Below, piece by piece: positions 41,350 to 52,682 of a stretch of DNA of 64,000 bases. The stretch's first letter is position 1; each line of letters starts with the position of its first letter. Made by a program: the position numbers and the translations under genes. The DNA is taken from the NCBI RefSeq assembly GCF_022539665.2, contig NC_081336.1:7540778-7604777 (forward strand), given 5' to 3'. The notes under the pieces are model-generated. The model saw nothing but the letters and a program-made list of their open reading frames with translations. It was not told where the DNA came from and did not search any database. The DNA is from Daphnia carinata (lineage: Eukaryota; Arthropoda; Branchiopoda; Diplostraca; Daphniidae).

Positions 41350-42090
41350 GACACACACACACACACACACACACGGAGATAGTGGAACAGGAGGGGGGAA
41401 GTTGCTCTTGTGAATGTGCTAGCCAAGTCAGAGAAAAGAAGGGCGAGGGATATAATGGAGCAGATCTATCTCTATCCTATATCTAGTCTATCTGATGTAT
41501 ATACACTGTGCCGTCATCATCGATCCACTCTATTTAGTGATGGGGTCGACAAAGAGGTCATCCATATCCACGCCCTACTCAACTTGGCTTTTCGTGTGTG
41601 TGTGTGTGTGTGCAACATACAGCGAGAGCAGCACGTTCGCGGCCTCTGTACATTTAGTCCCGCGTGCGGATTTTATTTTATTTTTATTTTTTTTTTTGGC
41701 TGCTGCTGCTGCAGCTCGGGGTATTGATGGAACCCGCCTCTCTCTCTCTCTCTCTCTCTCTTTGCTCTTGATATATTCCATATACTCTTTCATTCTTTTC
41801 TCTCTTCTCTTTTTTCGTGTTCTCTTATTTTGATTCCTATTTCGCCCGTGTTATCCCGTCCCTGCGTTATACAGTGTGTGTGTGTGTGTGTACTGCGCAA
41901 TGGGGGGAAAGGGAGGCAGGTCATGTGACTGGCATGTTCAGCCAAACTAATTGGATCCAGTATTATCATGTGTTTCTTCTAGCGGACCTCTCTCTCTCTC
42001 TCTCTCTCCCTCTCTCTCCACCTCCACACACACATATATACATATGTGTATGCTTATAAAATAAGTATATATATATATATATATACATAT
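41350..42090. repeat. Cluster of CA, GT, CT and TA microsatellites
   Basis: CA at about 41350-41374, GT at 41595-41611, CT at 41737-41761, GT at 41875-41891, CT at 41990-42017, TA at 42067-42085, all within 750 bp. Confidence 0.85.
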
Positions 42091-45000
42091 AGCTTAAATC
42101 TAATAATAAAAATCATTCCTTTTTTTCCTTTTGACGTCCTTTTTTGGAGAGAGAAACAGAGAGAGCCACTACCGTAGAACGACTCCACCCATCGATCTAT
42201 TCAAAAACGACTGACAATGTCATGTAGACAGAGTGTACGGCAAAAAGGGAGAATGAAATAGAGATCCCCCCCCCCTCTCTCTACTCTATTCTGCATATGT
42301 GTAACATAGAAATTCGATGAGGTACATGCGCAAGCTCGTTGACAGTCAACATCTTTTTTGTTGGATGTATCTCGGCCATGAACGGAGCCCTAAAATAGGA
42401 TGAATTAACTGCGGGCTGTAGCTTTTGGCAATGATTGCATAACCACACCCATCATTTTGAGGATCTAAAAAAAAAAAAAAAAAAAAAGAAATGCATTTTA
42501 AAATTGAAATACGCGAACATCAAACTGCCTGTGTAAATATTTCAATTCTTTAGGATTTTGTCAAATATTTGGAGAGGGAAAGAAGAAAATTGGGCCCTTA
42601 TGGGATTACAAAAAAAAAAAAAAAAAAAAAAAGGTTAATTGCACTTTTGGGTGTGGAGGCCGGTGCACCGATGGTGCCATATTCCTTATGTAAACTCCTT
42701 TGCATATAAAAGAAGAAGAAGAAGAAGAAAAGAAAACAAAAAGAAAAAAAATGTCCGGGAACAAGACTTTTGGAGAAGGGGGGGGAAGTCAAACAGAGGT
42801 GGCCCGGCGGTTGAAATCTATATGTATATTTATAGCCCCTTCGTTGTATGCCCTCCCACCTTATTCATAGTTCCATAGACCCAGGAAGGGAAGAGAGAGA
42901 TAGGGAGACAAATAGCGCTTGTAAGACTTTGCAGCCCAATGTCATAAATAGTTAGAGAAAAAAAAAAAAAAAAAGAAAAAAAGAAATGAAGTCGTCTAAA
43001 AAAATTCAGTTATAGCGAGGATTTGAAAGGACCGGTCGTTTCGGGCGATTGAACCCAAATGGAATAGTTTGTAATAATCTACTAGTTTTTATAGGGGTAC
43101 AAAAAAAAACGAACCAGATGAAAAACAAAAGGGTCTAACGTAAGGCATAAGAAATGATTACGTCCCATGGACAAAAAAAAAAAAAAAAAAGGACGAGCCG
43201 GGAGCTTTTTGGGTGTAGGAAGAATGTAGAGAGAACAAGGGGGGGGGGGGGGGGGAGAACCCATAGAGCCGTGTTGACGTTGTGCCAGCCATTCCATTAG
43301 CCGAGCCATTTAACCTTCAGCTAACCAAGCACTTTAACACACACACACACACTCTTTTCGTTCCCTTTTTATTTTATTTTATTTTTTTTTTTTTTCCCCT
43401 TTCCTTAGTTTAGCTCTCGTCTTCCTTCGTTGCTGTGGCCGCCAGCGATTTATGGCTTCATTTTTTTTTTTTTTCTTTTCGGGATCACGACGAACAGTGC
43501 GCAGCACCTCGCTTGATTCATTTTCTTGAAATTATTTGTTATTGTTTTTTTTCGCTGTTGTTATCGTTGCCTTTCTGCTGTCCGCTGGCACAATGGCAGT
43601 ACATTTATACATATAAATATATACTGTGCTGGGGCTTAAGTAGTATGGGTCGGTCACGTTCAACGGTTGACAGCTTCGTTTATCCGCCGCCTGGAGCGAG
43701 GCCCGTTTCTTTTGTCTTTCTAATTTCCCGATCGTATTACAGGTCGATGACTGCATCTAGCTCATCGGTGCTTATATTATAGCTGTATAGCTTGTTTATA
43801 GATTTGTTTGTTTTTGTTGTTTGGGTTTGTTTTTGTTTTTTTGTTGTTGTTGTTTAACGGTCGTGAGAAAAGAGCACGAACAATTTTTCATCAATAGCGG
43901 TGGGGTCTCTTGGCCTGAAACTTTGATTGTGGTTGTGTCTCTGCCCTTCTACCCAGTCTGTCATAATTCTCGTTCGATGCGGGTCCAAGTTGATGGCGTG
44001 GTGACTTGAAAGGTTGCACACATCTACATGGAAAGGAATCCATTCAATAATGCAGGCTTCGTGGCATGTGACGTCGCCATCTCGACAAAGAACAAAAAAG
44101 GAATAAATGAATAAATAAACTCGTGGGGGCAGAAGCCAGAAAGCAAGTCAATCAATTAGCGACCGTGTGCAACTTTATACCCACTTTTTTTTTACGTGAG
44201 TGTTATTGCCGATGGTTTGTTTTGAATCGAATCGCCTGCCATCTAGCGAGAAGCAAACCAAAAACGTAGTATATGAGGCGGTTGTTACCGACGCTTGTAT
44301 AGATGGCGTTGTGTGAGTACATCGCGAAATTGCAGCCGAAAAAAACAAAAAAACAGCGACTATTGCGACGTGATATACCAGTGTGATAGTGACATACAAG
44401 TGACGGACTGACCGCTAGCAGGAATAGCAGATGAAAGTAGCCAGCACTTTTTGACTGTCGCCAATTGAGGAGCGTGTTCAACTATCGTGGTTAGTAGTGT
44501 TGCAATATCAGAGGTTCCATAACTAACGATAAAAACCCGATAAGTTTCACAAGTGACCCGATTATAACATAGCTTTCTTACAGTTGTGGTTTATTATTAT
44601 GTATGTGTTGTTCAATCGCATCTGAAAAAATTTTAAAAGAAGACGACAGCAACAATCAAGAGTCCACTGGTTGTTTTGAGGGTTTGAAATGTCAAAATGC
44701 AAATAAAACATTCAGTGGTTGATCTGTAAAGGTATCTATTGGCAACTCTGCAACCCAAGTTGAGATTTGTAGCTTCTGTAAGGTGTAGCCTAAATTGTGG
44801 TTGTGCTAGATGTTAGGTAGACTCTGTCTACGAGTCCTTGCATAGAGGTGATTCTATACCATTGTGCGAAAATAAAATGGGGATGTTTGTGAAAAGACCA
44901 ACGAGATCACTCTTCATGATCAACGGGTTGCTGTGTGCACATCAAACAACAAATTGGTAAGTCTTACTTCTGAAAATATTTGATGACTATCAGTAGCCAT

Positions 45001-45298
45001 TTGTGAAAAGTTGAATCGACGAACAGTAGGCGCTGTGATTTTGCAAGACTACTAGCTTTGCCTTCGTCATTGACATTGTGACGTAAACACATTCAGTTAC
45101 ATTTGTAGACGACAATGATAAAGTCCACAGCAATGGATTGTTACAATAGCCATACACCTGATCTCTTTTTGGATATTTATACAAAGTTTAAATGAAACTT
45201 GGCTCCTTAGTCATTTGAATGTTCTGGACTGTAAATTAAAAGTATGTCGTAAGCAGCAAAATATTGGCGTTTGCGTTGGCTTTTCACAAAATTATGAT

Positions 45299-45314
45299 GG
45301 CCCTGAAAAGGGCC
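45299..45314 (-). terminator. Histone 3' stem-loop of H3 copy 3
   Basis: GGCCCTTTTCAGGGCC on the minus strand, 28 nt past the H3-like stop; identical to cluster 1 signals. Confidence 0.95.
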
Positions 45315-45342
45315 GTTTTGTCTAGCGCATTACAGATGTCAC

Positions 45343-46349
<1,007 letters not shown>

Positions 46350-46382
46350 ATTTCAAACTGTTTTACCGCTTCTGGACTCATC

Positions 46383-46398
46383 GGCCCTTTTCAGGGCC
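46383..46398 (+). terminator. Histone 3' stem-loop of H4 copy 3
   Basis: GGCCCTTTTCAGGGCC followed by ACCA, 33 nt past the stop; AGAAGAAAA downstream. Confidence 0.95.
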
Positions 46399-47094
46399 AC
46401 CATTTCGCAAAGAAGAAAATTTCTGACTGCTTTCAAACTTTAATCACCGTGAAGTAAAGAGCAAGAGTGTATGGGTAGGGGTACCACCTACGCCTCGAGA
46501 ATGTTTAAAGAATACGAATGAAACAATGTTTGAAGAATATTAGACAATGAATTTAAATTGCAGTTGTTTATCTAGCATTTTTATTAATTATGCGTTGGAC
46601 CATTTACGTAACAGTGGTTGTTAACATTCATTTTTTTGTTCCGCACCTTCCCTCCATTTCGGAATTTTCCTGGGTATCGCTGCCCTTGAAAGTTCTTGCA
46701 TTGGGTAGTCATTTCGCAATAAATTCTGAGGAATAAAACGCAAAAATATGTTCGCTGACGATTCCTCCACCTGACCTGACGTCCTAATTTGTCGGGCTTT
46801 GCTTGGGAGGATGCAAACATGAACTTGAAATTCTACCCTTCTTTATAAGGACAAGGCCGACAGTACATACATGTAAACTAGGTAAACATTAACGATATAA
46901 GTCAATAGGAACCCATTTTTGTATTCTATTTTTTAATTCCTAGTAACATTATCGTCTATTAAAACGATTTGTCAAATCTGCCAATAAAACGCCTTCCAGC
47001 CGTATAGAAATGGTCACACCACAACCATAGCAAAAAAAAAACTAGAAGGCTTTAAAGAGAAGCGTAGCATATTCCAGCTCTTTAACAAGTTGGT
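46399..47094. other. Spacer between H4 copy 3 and H2B copy 2
   Basis: About 700 bp, no supported gene; the corresponding spacer in cluster 1 is about 570 bp and not obviously similar. Confidence 0.4.
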
Positions 47095-47110
47095 GGCCCT
47101 GCAAAGGGCC
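47095..47110 (-). terminator. Histone 3' stem-loop of H2B copy 2, variant loop
   Basis: GGCCCTTTGCAGGGCC on the minus strand: the loop is TTGC rather than TTTC as in most copies. The stem is unchanged. Confidence 0.9.
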
Positions 47111-47141
47111 GTTTGGTACCAAAATAGCCAGGAGAAATGAT

Positions 47142-47513
47142 CTACTTGGTACTAGTATATTTGGTCACAGCTTTGGTGCCTTCGGACACGGCGTGTTTGG
47201 CTAACTCTCCCGGCAATAGCAAACGGACTGCCGTTTGAATTTCGCGGCTCGTGATTGTAGACCTTTTGTTGTAGTTAGCGAGACGAGAAGATTCTCCGGC
47301 GATGCGCTCGAAAATGTCGTTGACGAAGCTGTTCATGATCGTCATGGCTTTGGAGGAGATGCCAGTGTCGGGGTGGACCTGCTTCAACACTTTGTAGATG
47401 TAAATGGCGTAGCTCTCCTTCCTCTTGCGCTTCTTCTTCTTATCTCCTTTAACAATGTTCTTCTGAGCTTTGCCAGCCTTTTTCGCAGCTTTTCCACTAA
47501 CCTTGGGGGGCAT
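47142..47513 (-). CDS. H2B: Histone H2B, copy 2
   Basis: 123 residues, intact, intronless. Same architecture as copy 1 with two replacements ([19 protein letters not shown]). Divergent from the disrupted H2A at 47915. Silent changes are concentrated at both ends of the gene while the centre is nearly identical to copy 1, a pattern expected from partial gene conversion. Confidence 0.97.
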   Translation of the reverse strand: MPPKVSGKAAKKAGKAQKNIVKGDKKKKRKRKESYAIYIYKVLKQVHPDTGISSKAMTIMNSFVNDIFERIAGESSRLANYNKRSTITSREIQTAVRLLLPGELAKHAVSEGTKAVTKYTSTK

Positions 47514-47914
47514 TTTCCTTACTACTTAATGTAAATTGGTGTCAATCCTCGTACTTGTAAAATTGTAGTAATAACCGTAAGTCTTTTGGTTGTATTTGTA
47601 TCAGAAGTCAAACAGCCGTCTACCTGAAGGTAGCCAATTTCCTGTAGCTAGGACCAGTGAGGGTAGCAGATTAAAGCAGATGTTTCAGTAGTTAAGACCC
47701 AATGGGGAGCTTTTCATTGGAAACAGAAGGCGTTGTAGCATATTCTATGCCAAACAAGTAGGAATTTTGAAGAAGAAGTTTGGCCATTGGCTAAAAAGAT
47801 TTAGTGCCTTTTTCCATTTACCGTCCAACTGGGTATATAAAAGCAGTTTCAAGCCTACTATTATTAACAATTTCCTCTGTGTAGGAACTAGCTGATCTAA
47901 CGAACATACTTGTC
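47514..47914. promoter_or_regulatory. Divergent H2B/H2A promoter 2
   Basis: TATATAAAAG facing H2A at about 47833-47842, preceded by CCAAT-like blocks (gaccCAATggg at about 47697; ggCCATtggc at about 47783). No clear TATA facing H2B was found. Confidence 0.65.
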
Positions 47915-48299
47915 ATGTCTGGTCGCGGCAAAGGTGGTAAAGTAAAGGGAAAGTCAAAGACCCGTTCAAGCAGGGCCGGACTCCAGTTCCCCGTCGGTCG
48001 TATCCATCGTATGCTCCGTAAAGGATCGTACGCTGAGCGTGTTGGTGCCGGTGCCCCTGTATATTTGGCTGCTGTCATGGAGTACTTGGCAGCTGAGGTA
48101 CTTGAGTTGGCCGGTAACGCCTCTCGTGACTACAAGAAGACCCGTAGCATCCCCCGTCACTTGCAATTGGCCATCTGTAACGACGAAGAGTTGAACAAAC
48201 TTCTCTCCGGAGTTACCATACATCGCTCAAGGTGGTGTTCTGCCCAACATCCAGGCCGTCTTGTTGCCCAAGAAGACCGACAAGCCCGCCAAGGCTTAA
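47915..48299 (+). pseudogene. Histone H2A, copy 2, frameshifted
   Basis: The span is 385 nt against 381 in copy 1. The frame is H2A up to LLSGVTI, where four extra bases (acat, about 48219-48222) shift it. The true C-terminal segment ([14 protein letters not shown] and [10 protein letters not shown]) is present out of frame and ends in TAA at 48297-48299. Translation instead runs through the stem-loop to 48388, adding about 50 unrelated residues. Replacements at conserved sites (N to Y, I to S, R to C in [19 protein letters not shown]) also indicate lost constraint. Assembly error is an alternative for the indel but not for the replacements. Confidence 0.85.
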
Positions 48300-48328
48300 T
48301 TCCTCCTTTACTTGTGTTGTTGATAAAC

Positions 48329-48344
48329 GGCCCTTCTCAGGGCC
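48329..48344 (+). terminator. Histone 3' stem-loop of H2A copy 2, variant loop
   Basis: GGCCCTTCTCAGGGCC; loop TCTC instead of TTTC. Stem intact. Located 29 nt past the ancestral H2A stop. Confidence 0.9.
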
Positions 48345-48626
48345 ACCACACACTGCAGAAACGACAATTTGCCACCGTCATTATTTGAAATCTAGTTTGC
48401 TAGATTCAAATGAGTTTAGAGTCTGACGTTGGTTTGGGTTTCGTAACGTTTGTGCGCATAGCTGCCCAGTACAGACGTTTGTTTCATACCAAAGTCTTAA
48501 CGATCAACCACTCCAACATTAATATGAATTGGGAAATCCCGCACGGTATTACGTTTAGCCCGATCCTTTTCGACGAGTTGACCCACTCACCTTGCATGAT
48601 TTTTTGCTTAGCCAGCTACTATTTTT

Positions 48627-48812
48627 AGTTCCCTTTATCCAACCAAAATTAGAAAAACACGCGAATTCTGGCATGAAAAATAGTTACAAATTTTAAATCA
48701 AGAGATATTTTAGACATACTGGCTTCTTTTTTTACGATTATGGGCCACGTTACCTGTGGCGTTCATAGCGGGATCTTTTTGGAACCATGCCGGTGTAGCA
48801 ATAAACATACTT
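48627..48812 (-). repeat. Dispersed repeat, single-unit copy
   Basis: About 185 bp that match, in reverse complement, the sequence at about 63200-63388 over most of their length. They share the block ATCCCGCTAYGAACGCCAC, then GTAACGTGGCCCATAATC, a poly-A stretch, CAAGAG and the end block AAAGGGAACTAA. Minus strand is given to match the orientation of the right-hand copy. Confidence 0.8.
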
Positions 48813-48827
48813 ATTTTTTTTTTTTTT

Positions 48828-48857
48828 AAATAAGCCCGACATTTCTCGGTCGGGCTT
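48828..48857. repeat. Hairpin AAGCCCGAC / GTCGGGCTT
   Basis: Perfect 9-bp inverted repeat around an 8-nt loop at 48832-48857. It shares its arm with the termini of the TIR element at 49051-50151. Confidence 0.8.
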
Positions 48858-49050
48858 TAAAAAATTTTCCGAAAAAACTGTCACTCATTGGAATTGTTTA
48901 AAAATCACAGGGTATACTCAAAATTGAATGCTAATTCCGGGAAAAATTGCTATTTTTTTTTTCATTACGTTAATTGTTTTTGAAATACACCGAGTATTTG
49001 ACGCAATGCTAGCGCGCCAGTACGCTACAGCGCTAGTGCGATGCTTATTT

Positions 49051-50151
49051 TGTCGGGCTTATTTTAAAACCTGGCCAAACAGTATTTCCACTAGATGGCG
49101 CTGCAGATTCATCAGCCTCTAGCGTGTGAAATGGAACTATTGTTATTTTTTGTTGTCATGTGATTCACATTGTTTACTTGGTTTTTAGGTTGACAACGTG
49201 TATTTGAGTTTCCCTCGTCTGAACGGTATCGTTATTTCTGTTTGTTTTTTGTTGTTTGTGTGTGTTTGTGTACACATACACCACACAGCCTTATTATTAT
49301 TATTTGTTCTGGCATTCTACTTCGATTATTATGTGTGTAGTAGTGATTTGAAGTGGTATACAGGTCGTACCTGAAAACTGAACTTTAAGAACTTTGAAAG
49401 GCCATGTTATGGTCATTTACTATAGTTTACGTTTGAAACTACGCACATCTTTTGTAACTTGTCAAGGAGAACATAGTTTATTTTTTAAATTTTCGAAATT
49501 TTAACTTTCAGTACAACTTCCGGTTTGAAAATGCCTAATAACTCACTATCTGTTGGTTTGAATGAAAAAAGAACCACATTTTCGTAATCCTCGTGAAATT
49601 TGGGGTCGAATCCATGTGTCAGTAGGAAATACCCGAAAATCGTCAAAAATCGCAAATTTCCCTGAACTATAGTTCAGGAAAAATCGCGATTTTGGCCAAA
49701 TTGGACTTTTCGCCAAAAACAGGTCAAAATAGGTCAGACACACCTTAAATTTCACGAGGATCACGAAAACCATATTCGTTTTGTTGTGGGCCCAGTATTT
49801 CTGGAGATATAGTCTACTTCCGGTCACTTCCGGTAATTTTTTTTTCCAACTTCGCAAAAACTAAAAAATGAACATTAATATGCCAAACATTTTAAGCATT
49901 TTAATCATATGTGAAATGGTTTAGTGGCTTCTTTCGTTCTTGTTTTGTTATTTTACTGTTGGTTGATCGCGCGAATTGATATACTTTGACACTACTTCGT
50001 TAACAGAGACTACTAGCATTATGTATCACGCTAATGGGAAGGTGTACCTGGTAAATATAGATCATAGCATGAAGATATACCATATACTATTATTATAACC
50101 TTATCATGCACCGCCATCTGATGTACAGTCAGATTTAAAAATAAGCCCGAC
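49051..50151. mobile_element. Non-autonomous element with terminal inverted repeats
   Basis: Left end TGTCGGGCTTATTTTAAAA at 49051, right end its inverse near 50151 (TTTAAAAATAAGCCCGAC). Similarity continues inward about 50 bp to an AGATGGCG box on each side (49093 and the complement near 50113). About 1.1 kb with no transposase ORF, so a MITE-like or decayed DNA transposon. An alternative pairing with the AAATAAGCCCGACA at 48828 would define a 237-bp element instead. Confidence 0.55.
49088..49101 (+). promoter_or_regulatory. CTCF-consensus-like site
   Basis: CCACTAGATGGCGC matches every position of CCASYAGRKGGCRS. It sits in the left terminal repeat of the TIR element, 0.7 kb past histone cluster 2. 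Binding is inference. Confidence 0.5.
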
Positions 50152-50209
50152 TGTTTCTTATTTTACGTTACGCTGTATCGTATTAGCACGCTACGGGAAA
50201 TTACGTAAT

Positions 50210-50275
50210 ACTAATAGCTCTGTGGTAGAGCGTTTGACTACGGGAATCGAAAGTCAAGAGTTCGAGTCACGTATG
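50210..50275 (+). other. Degenerate tRNA-like sequence 1
   Basis: D-arm AGCTCTGTGGTAGAGC (50216-50231) and a T-arm-like GAGTTCGAGTC (50258-50268). The anticodon arm is irregular (loop too long) and the acceptor stem does not pair. Pol III A and B boxes resemble the consensus, so a tRNA relic or tRNA-derived SINE head. Confidence 0.4.
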
Positions 50276-50477
50276 GATCCTATGTGCCAGCGGATTGAGT
50301 TACGTTTCCCACTGTAGACAATATTTCTTTGTCCAAAAAATTAATCACTCTATTGTATTTCTAGGTGACATTACGAGACGGAAATATTAAATTGCGTTGG
50401 GAGGCGCAACAATATTATTACAAGTGCAAATAGGTTTCCTTCAAAAGACATGGAAAAATAGTTAACAAATTTATAAG

Positions 50478-50545
50478 TCTCATGGCTCTATGGTTGAGCA
50501 TCGGCGTCGCACGTCATAAATCGAGAGTTCAACCCTCTAAAGAGT
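50478..50545 (+). other. Degenerate tRNA-like sequence 2
   Basis: D-arm GGCTCTATGGTTGAGC (50483-50498) and a B-box-like GAGTTCAACCCTC (50525-50537). No good anticodon stem. Confidence 0.38.
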
Positions 50546-50799
50546 CAAAATGAAATGAAATAAATACATATAACTCAAAATGTCAAATATTGATATACAA
50601 TGCATGAATGCTATTCAATATCATAAAAGCACTTAAAGTTGTAGAATCTCTATGAAGTGAGATTAAAGTACATTGTCCATAAACAATGAAATCATCTAAC
50701 GACGAAATACTGGGAAGATTTGGAACAGCATAAATTGAAAATATAACGTAGACGTCCATAAAATGACGTTGGGACATAAATAAGGCAATGTTCACATTA

Positions 50800-52682
50800 G
50801 TGAACAGTGCAGAGCAACAGTACGACAGTAAAAAAGATAATAAAAGCAAATTTTTTTTTAAAGAATTTGTATTGACAATATTCTGCACAATTTAAAGACT
50901 AGTAACTTTGAAATGGCAAAATAGCCGATTTCAAAGTTGCTGTCAACCAAGGTAGGGGGAGACACTACCTCAGTTGACTCACCGGGGAGATTACCCGGTG
51001 CGTGGCTAAGAGAAGCCGGAAGAAGAGCGAAGGTTGCGGACAAGCTTTTACGTGAGCGATTAACTGTTAATTCGGATTTTTGAGTAGCCTCACAGCCCTC
51101 CAATGATATCATCGGACCATGAGGACCCCCACGTCCCCTTTCCAGACAGCGCACTCACAACCGTTACTGCTGATCACAGTAGGGGCATGACCCCCTACGG
51201 GCTTATTAAAAATCAAGGGGAAACGGGGCCACAGAAAAGAAGGGAGCCCAGATATGCACTTCAATTTATATAACTGTTAATACTTTGTTTTCGGGGCGCA
51301 GCAACGACTGAAGGTAATGGGCAGGAAGCATTTTTCAAAAATTCCTTCGGGCTTCCAACCGTTATCATTATGAAATTTGGTTCGAATAAATACCTCTTTT
51401 GATTCAGTACGATTCTTAACCTATTTAAAGAAAACGAAACATGAAGCAATTTTTAAACGTTTGCCTATCAATATATATACAATAAGGATCGGTGCAATCC
51501 TTCTTTACCTCTTGTTTTGGCGAACTACTGGTATTAACCGTATTCAGCTAATGGTTTGACAGACATAGTGCTTGCTTGGATGGTAAGTTGACGGGCAGCG
51601 AAGAAAGTAATCATTAAGCGACTACCTATTTTCTAATACCTATGCAAATAACACAATAAATGGCATTCTAATTAGTTATAATCATGGGTTTCCAGTCACA
51701 AAAAAAGAGACAGACTTATTGGCTGAGACGGTTCAAAACGTTCCAACTTCTTTCAGGACCCCTGCATCAGAATGATAGACTGAGGATGAGTTCGGAAGTC
51801 GCGAATTGAGATAGCCAATTTCGGAAATATACTTGATCTCTTTCATACTAGGCATGTAATCTAAATTTGCTGTACAATGTACAACAAAAAACAAAGCAAT
51901 AAAATAATTCCGAATAAAAAATTTACAGAGTTGCACTTTGTTACACCTATTTGGCTTTGTAAAGTGATACTAACTTACAACATAGTCCTGTGAAGTTGGT
52001 CACCGGGCATGACAAGCAATACAACTTCGATGTAAACTGAAGCAGTCCGATTCAAGAATGCTTAGGTTGTCCAAACACACTGCATAGTGACTGATGGAAC
52101 AGCAGAAAATCAGCATGTAGATTAACTGATTTTCCAGAAATAAGTACTTTTGACGTTTGAAATTCTGACCAACTGTTTTTGATGTTCACATTTTTCAAAT
52201 TGTTGAGCACGTACTTAAGGCCACCATAGCACAGAATTTTTTCCAGTTTTGCAAACATACCATCACAGCATCTATGAGGAACAGGAGAGGTTAAAAGTTT
52301 TCTTTCTTTAAAAATCTATTCATTTCATAACATACCGTGATGTGTTCTTCTTTTGTAATGGGCAGCCCTCTCTAAGTACTTGCATAAGTAATGCTTCAAT
52401 ACTTGGAACAGCTGAAACAAGCGGTTGTGATAAAAAAAAAGTATCAGCACCACTGGCAAGAATGTAAACATGAAGACTTGTTATGGACAATATCTACAAT
52501 TGGTACAAATGACAGATGGGGTGAAACTACAATATGATGAACTAAACTGAGCCTTCCTCACTAATGTGTCAATCTATAAAAGGATTTAAATCTTTATTAA
52601 TGAGACATGCAGGATACTGTATAAAATTATAGTAAAGATCGTACCAAATGCTGAGTTACTAGAAATTTTGCCTGGAAAATCT
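50800..52682 (+). repeat. Left arm of a large palindrome
   Basis: About 1.88 kb that reappear in inverted orientation at 55139-57040. Similarity is high in the interior and weaker in the outer 150 bp. The inner boundary is sharp at 52682, after GGCAAAATTTC's complement and GGAAAATCT. The arm includes one copy of the hairpin-bearing module (50984-51251) and the terminal exons of the decayed gene. Confidence 0.9.
50984..51251. repeat. Hairpin module, copy A (in left arm)
   Basis: Starts with the inverted repeat CACCGGGG / CCCGGTG region and GGCTAAGAGAAGCCGGAAG, continues through CCCACGTCCCCTTTCC, the stem GTAGGGG-catga-CCCCCTAC, and ends GGGAGCCCAGATATGCAC. Other copies at 52707-52988, 56575-56850 (inverted) and, diverged, about 60515-60640. 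Confidence 0.85.

Larger units (their letters stand above)
33217..45298. other. 12-kb gene desert upstream of the homeobox gene
   Basis: No exon with coding character was found. The many ORFs here come from dinucleotide and homopolymer tracts. The region is dense in microsatellites up to about 43.5 kb, then becomes ordinary AT-rich DNA from about 43.5 to 45.3 kb. It is the 5' flank of the homeobox gene and a natural place for its enhancers and untranslated upstream exons. Confidence 0.6.

Noticed and set aside
30643-43800. Dozens of ORFs with poly-Phe, poly-Lys and Thr-His repeats
   Set aside because: They are translations of T/A homopolymers and CA/GT microsatellites, not genes.
48410-48628. 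72-codon ATG ORF after histone cluster 2
   Set aside because: No recognisable motif, no splice or promoter support, composition like the surrounding intergenic DNA.
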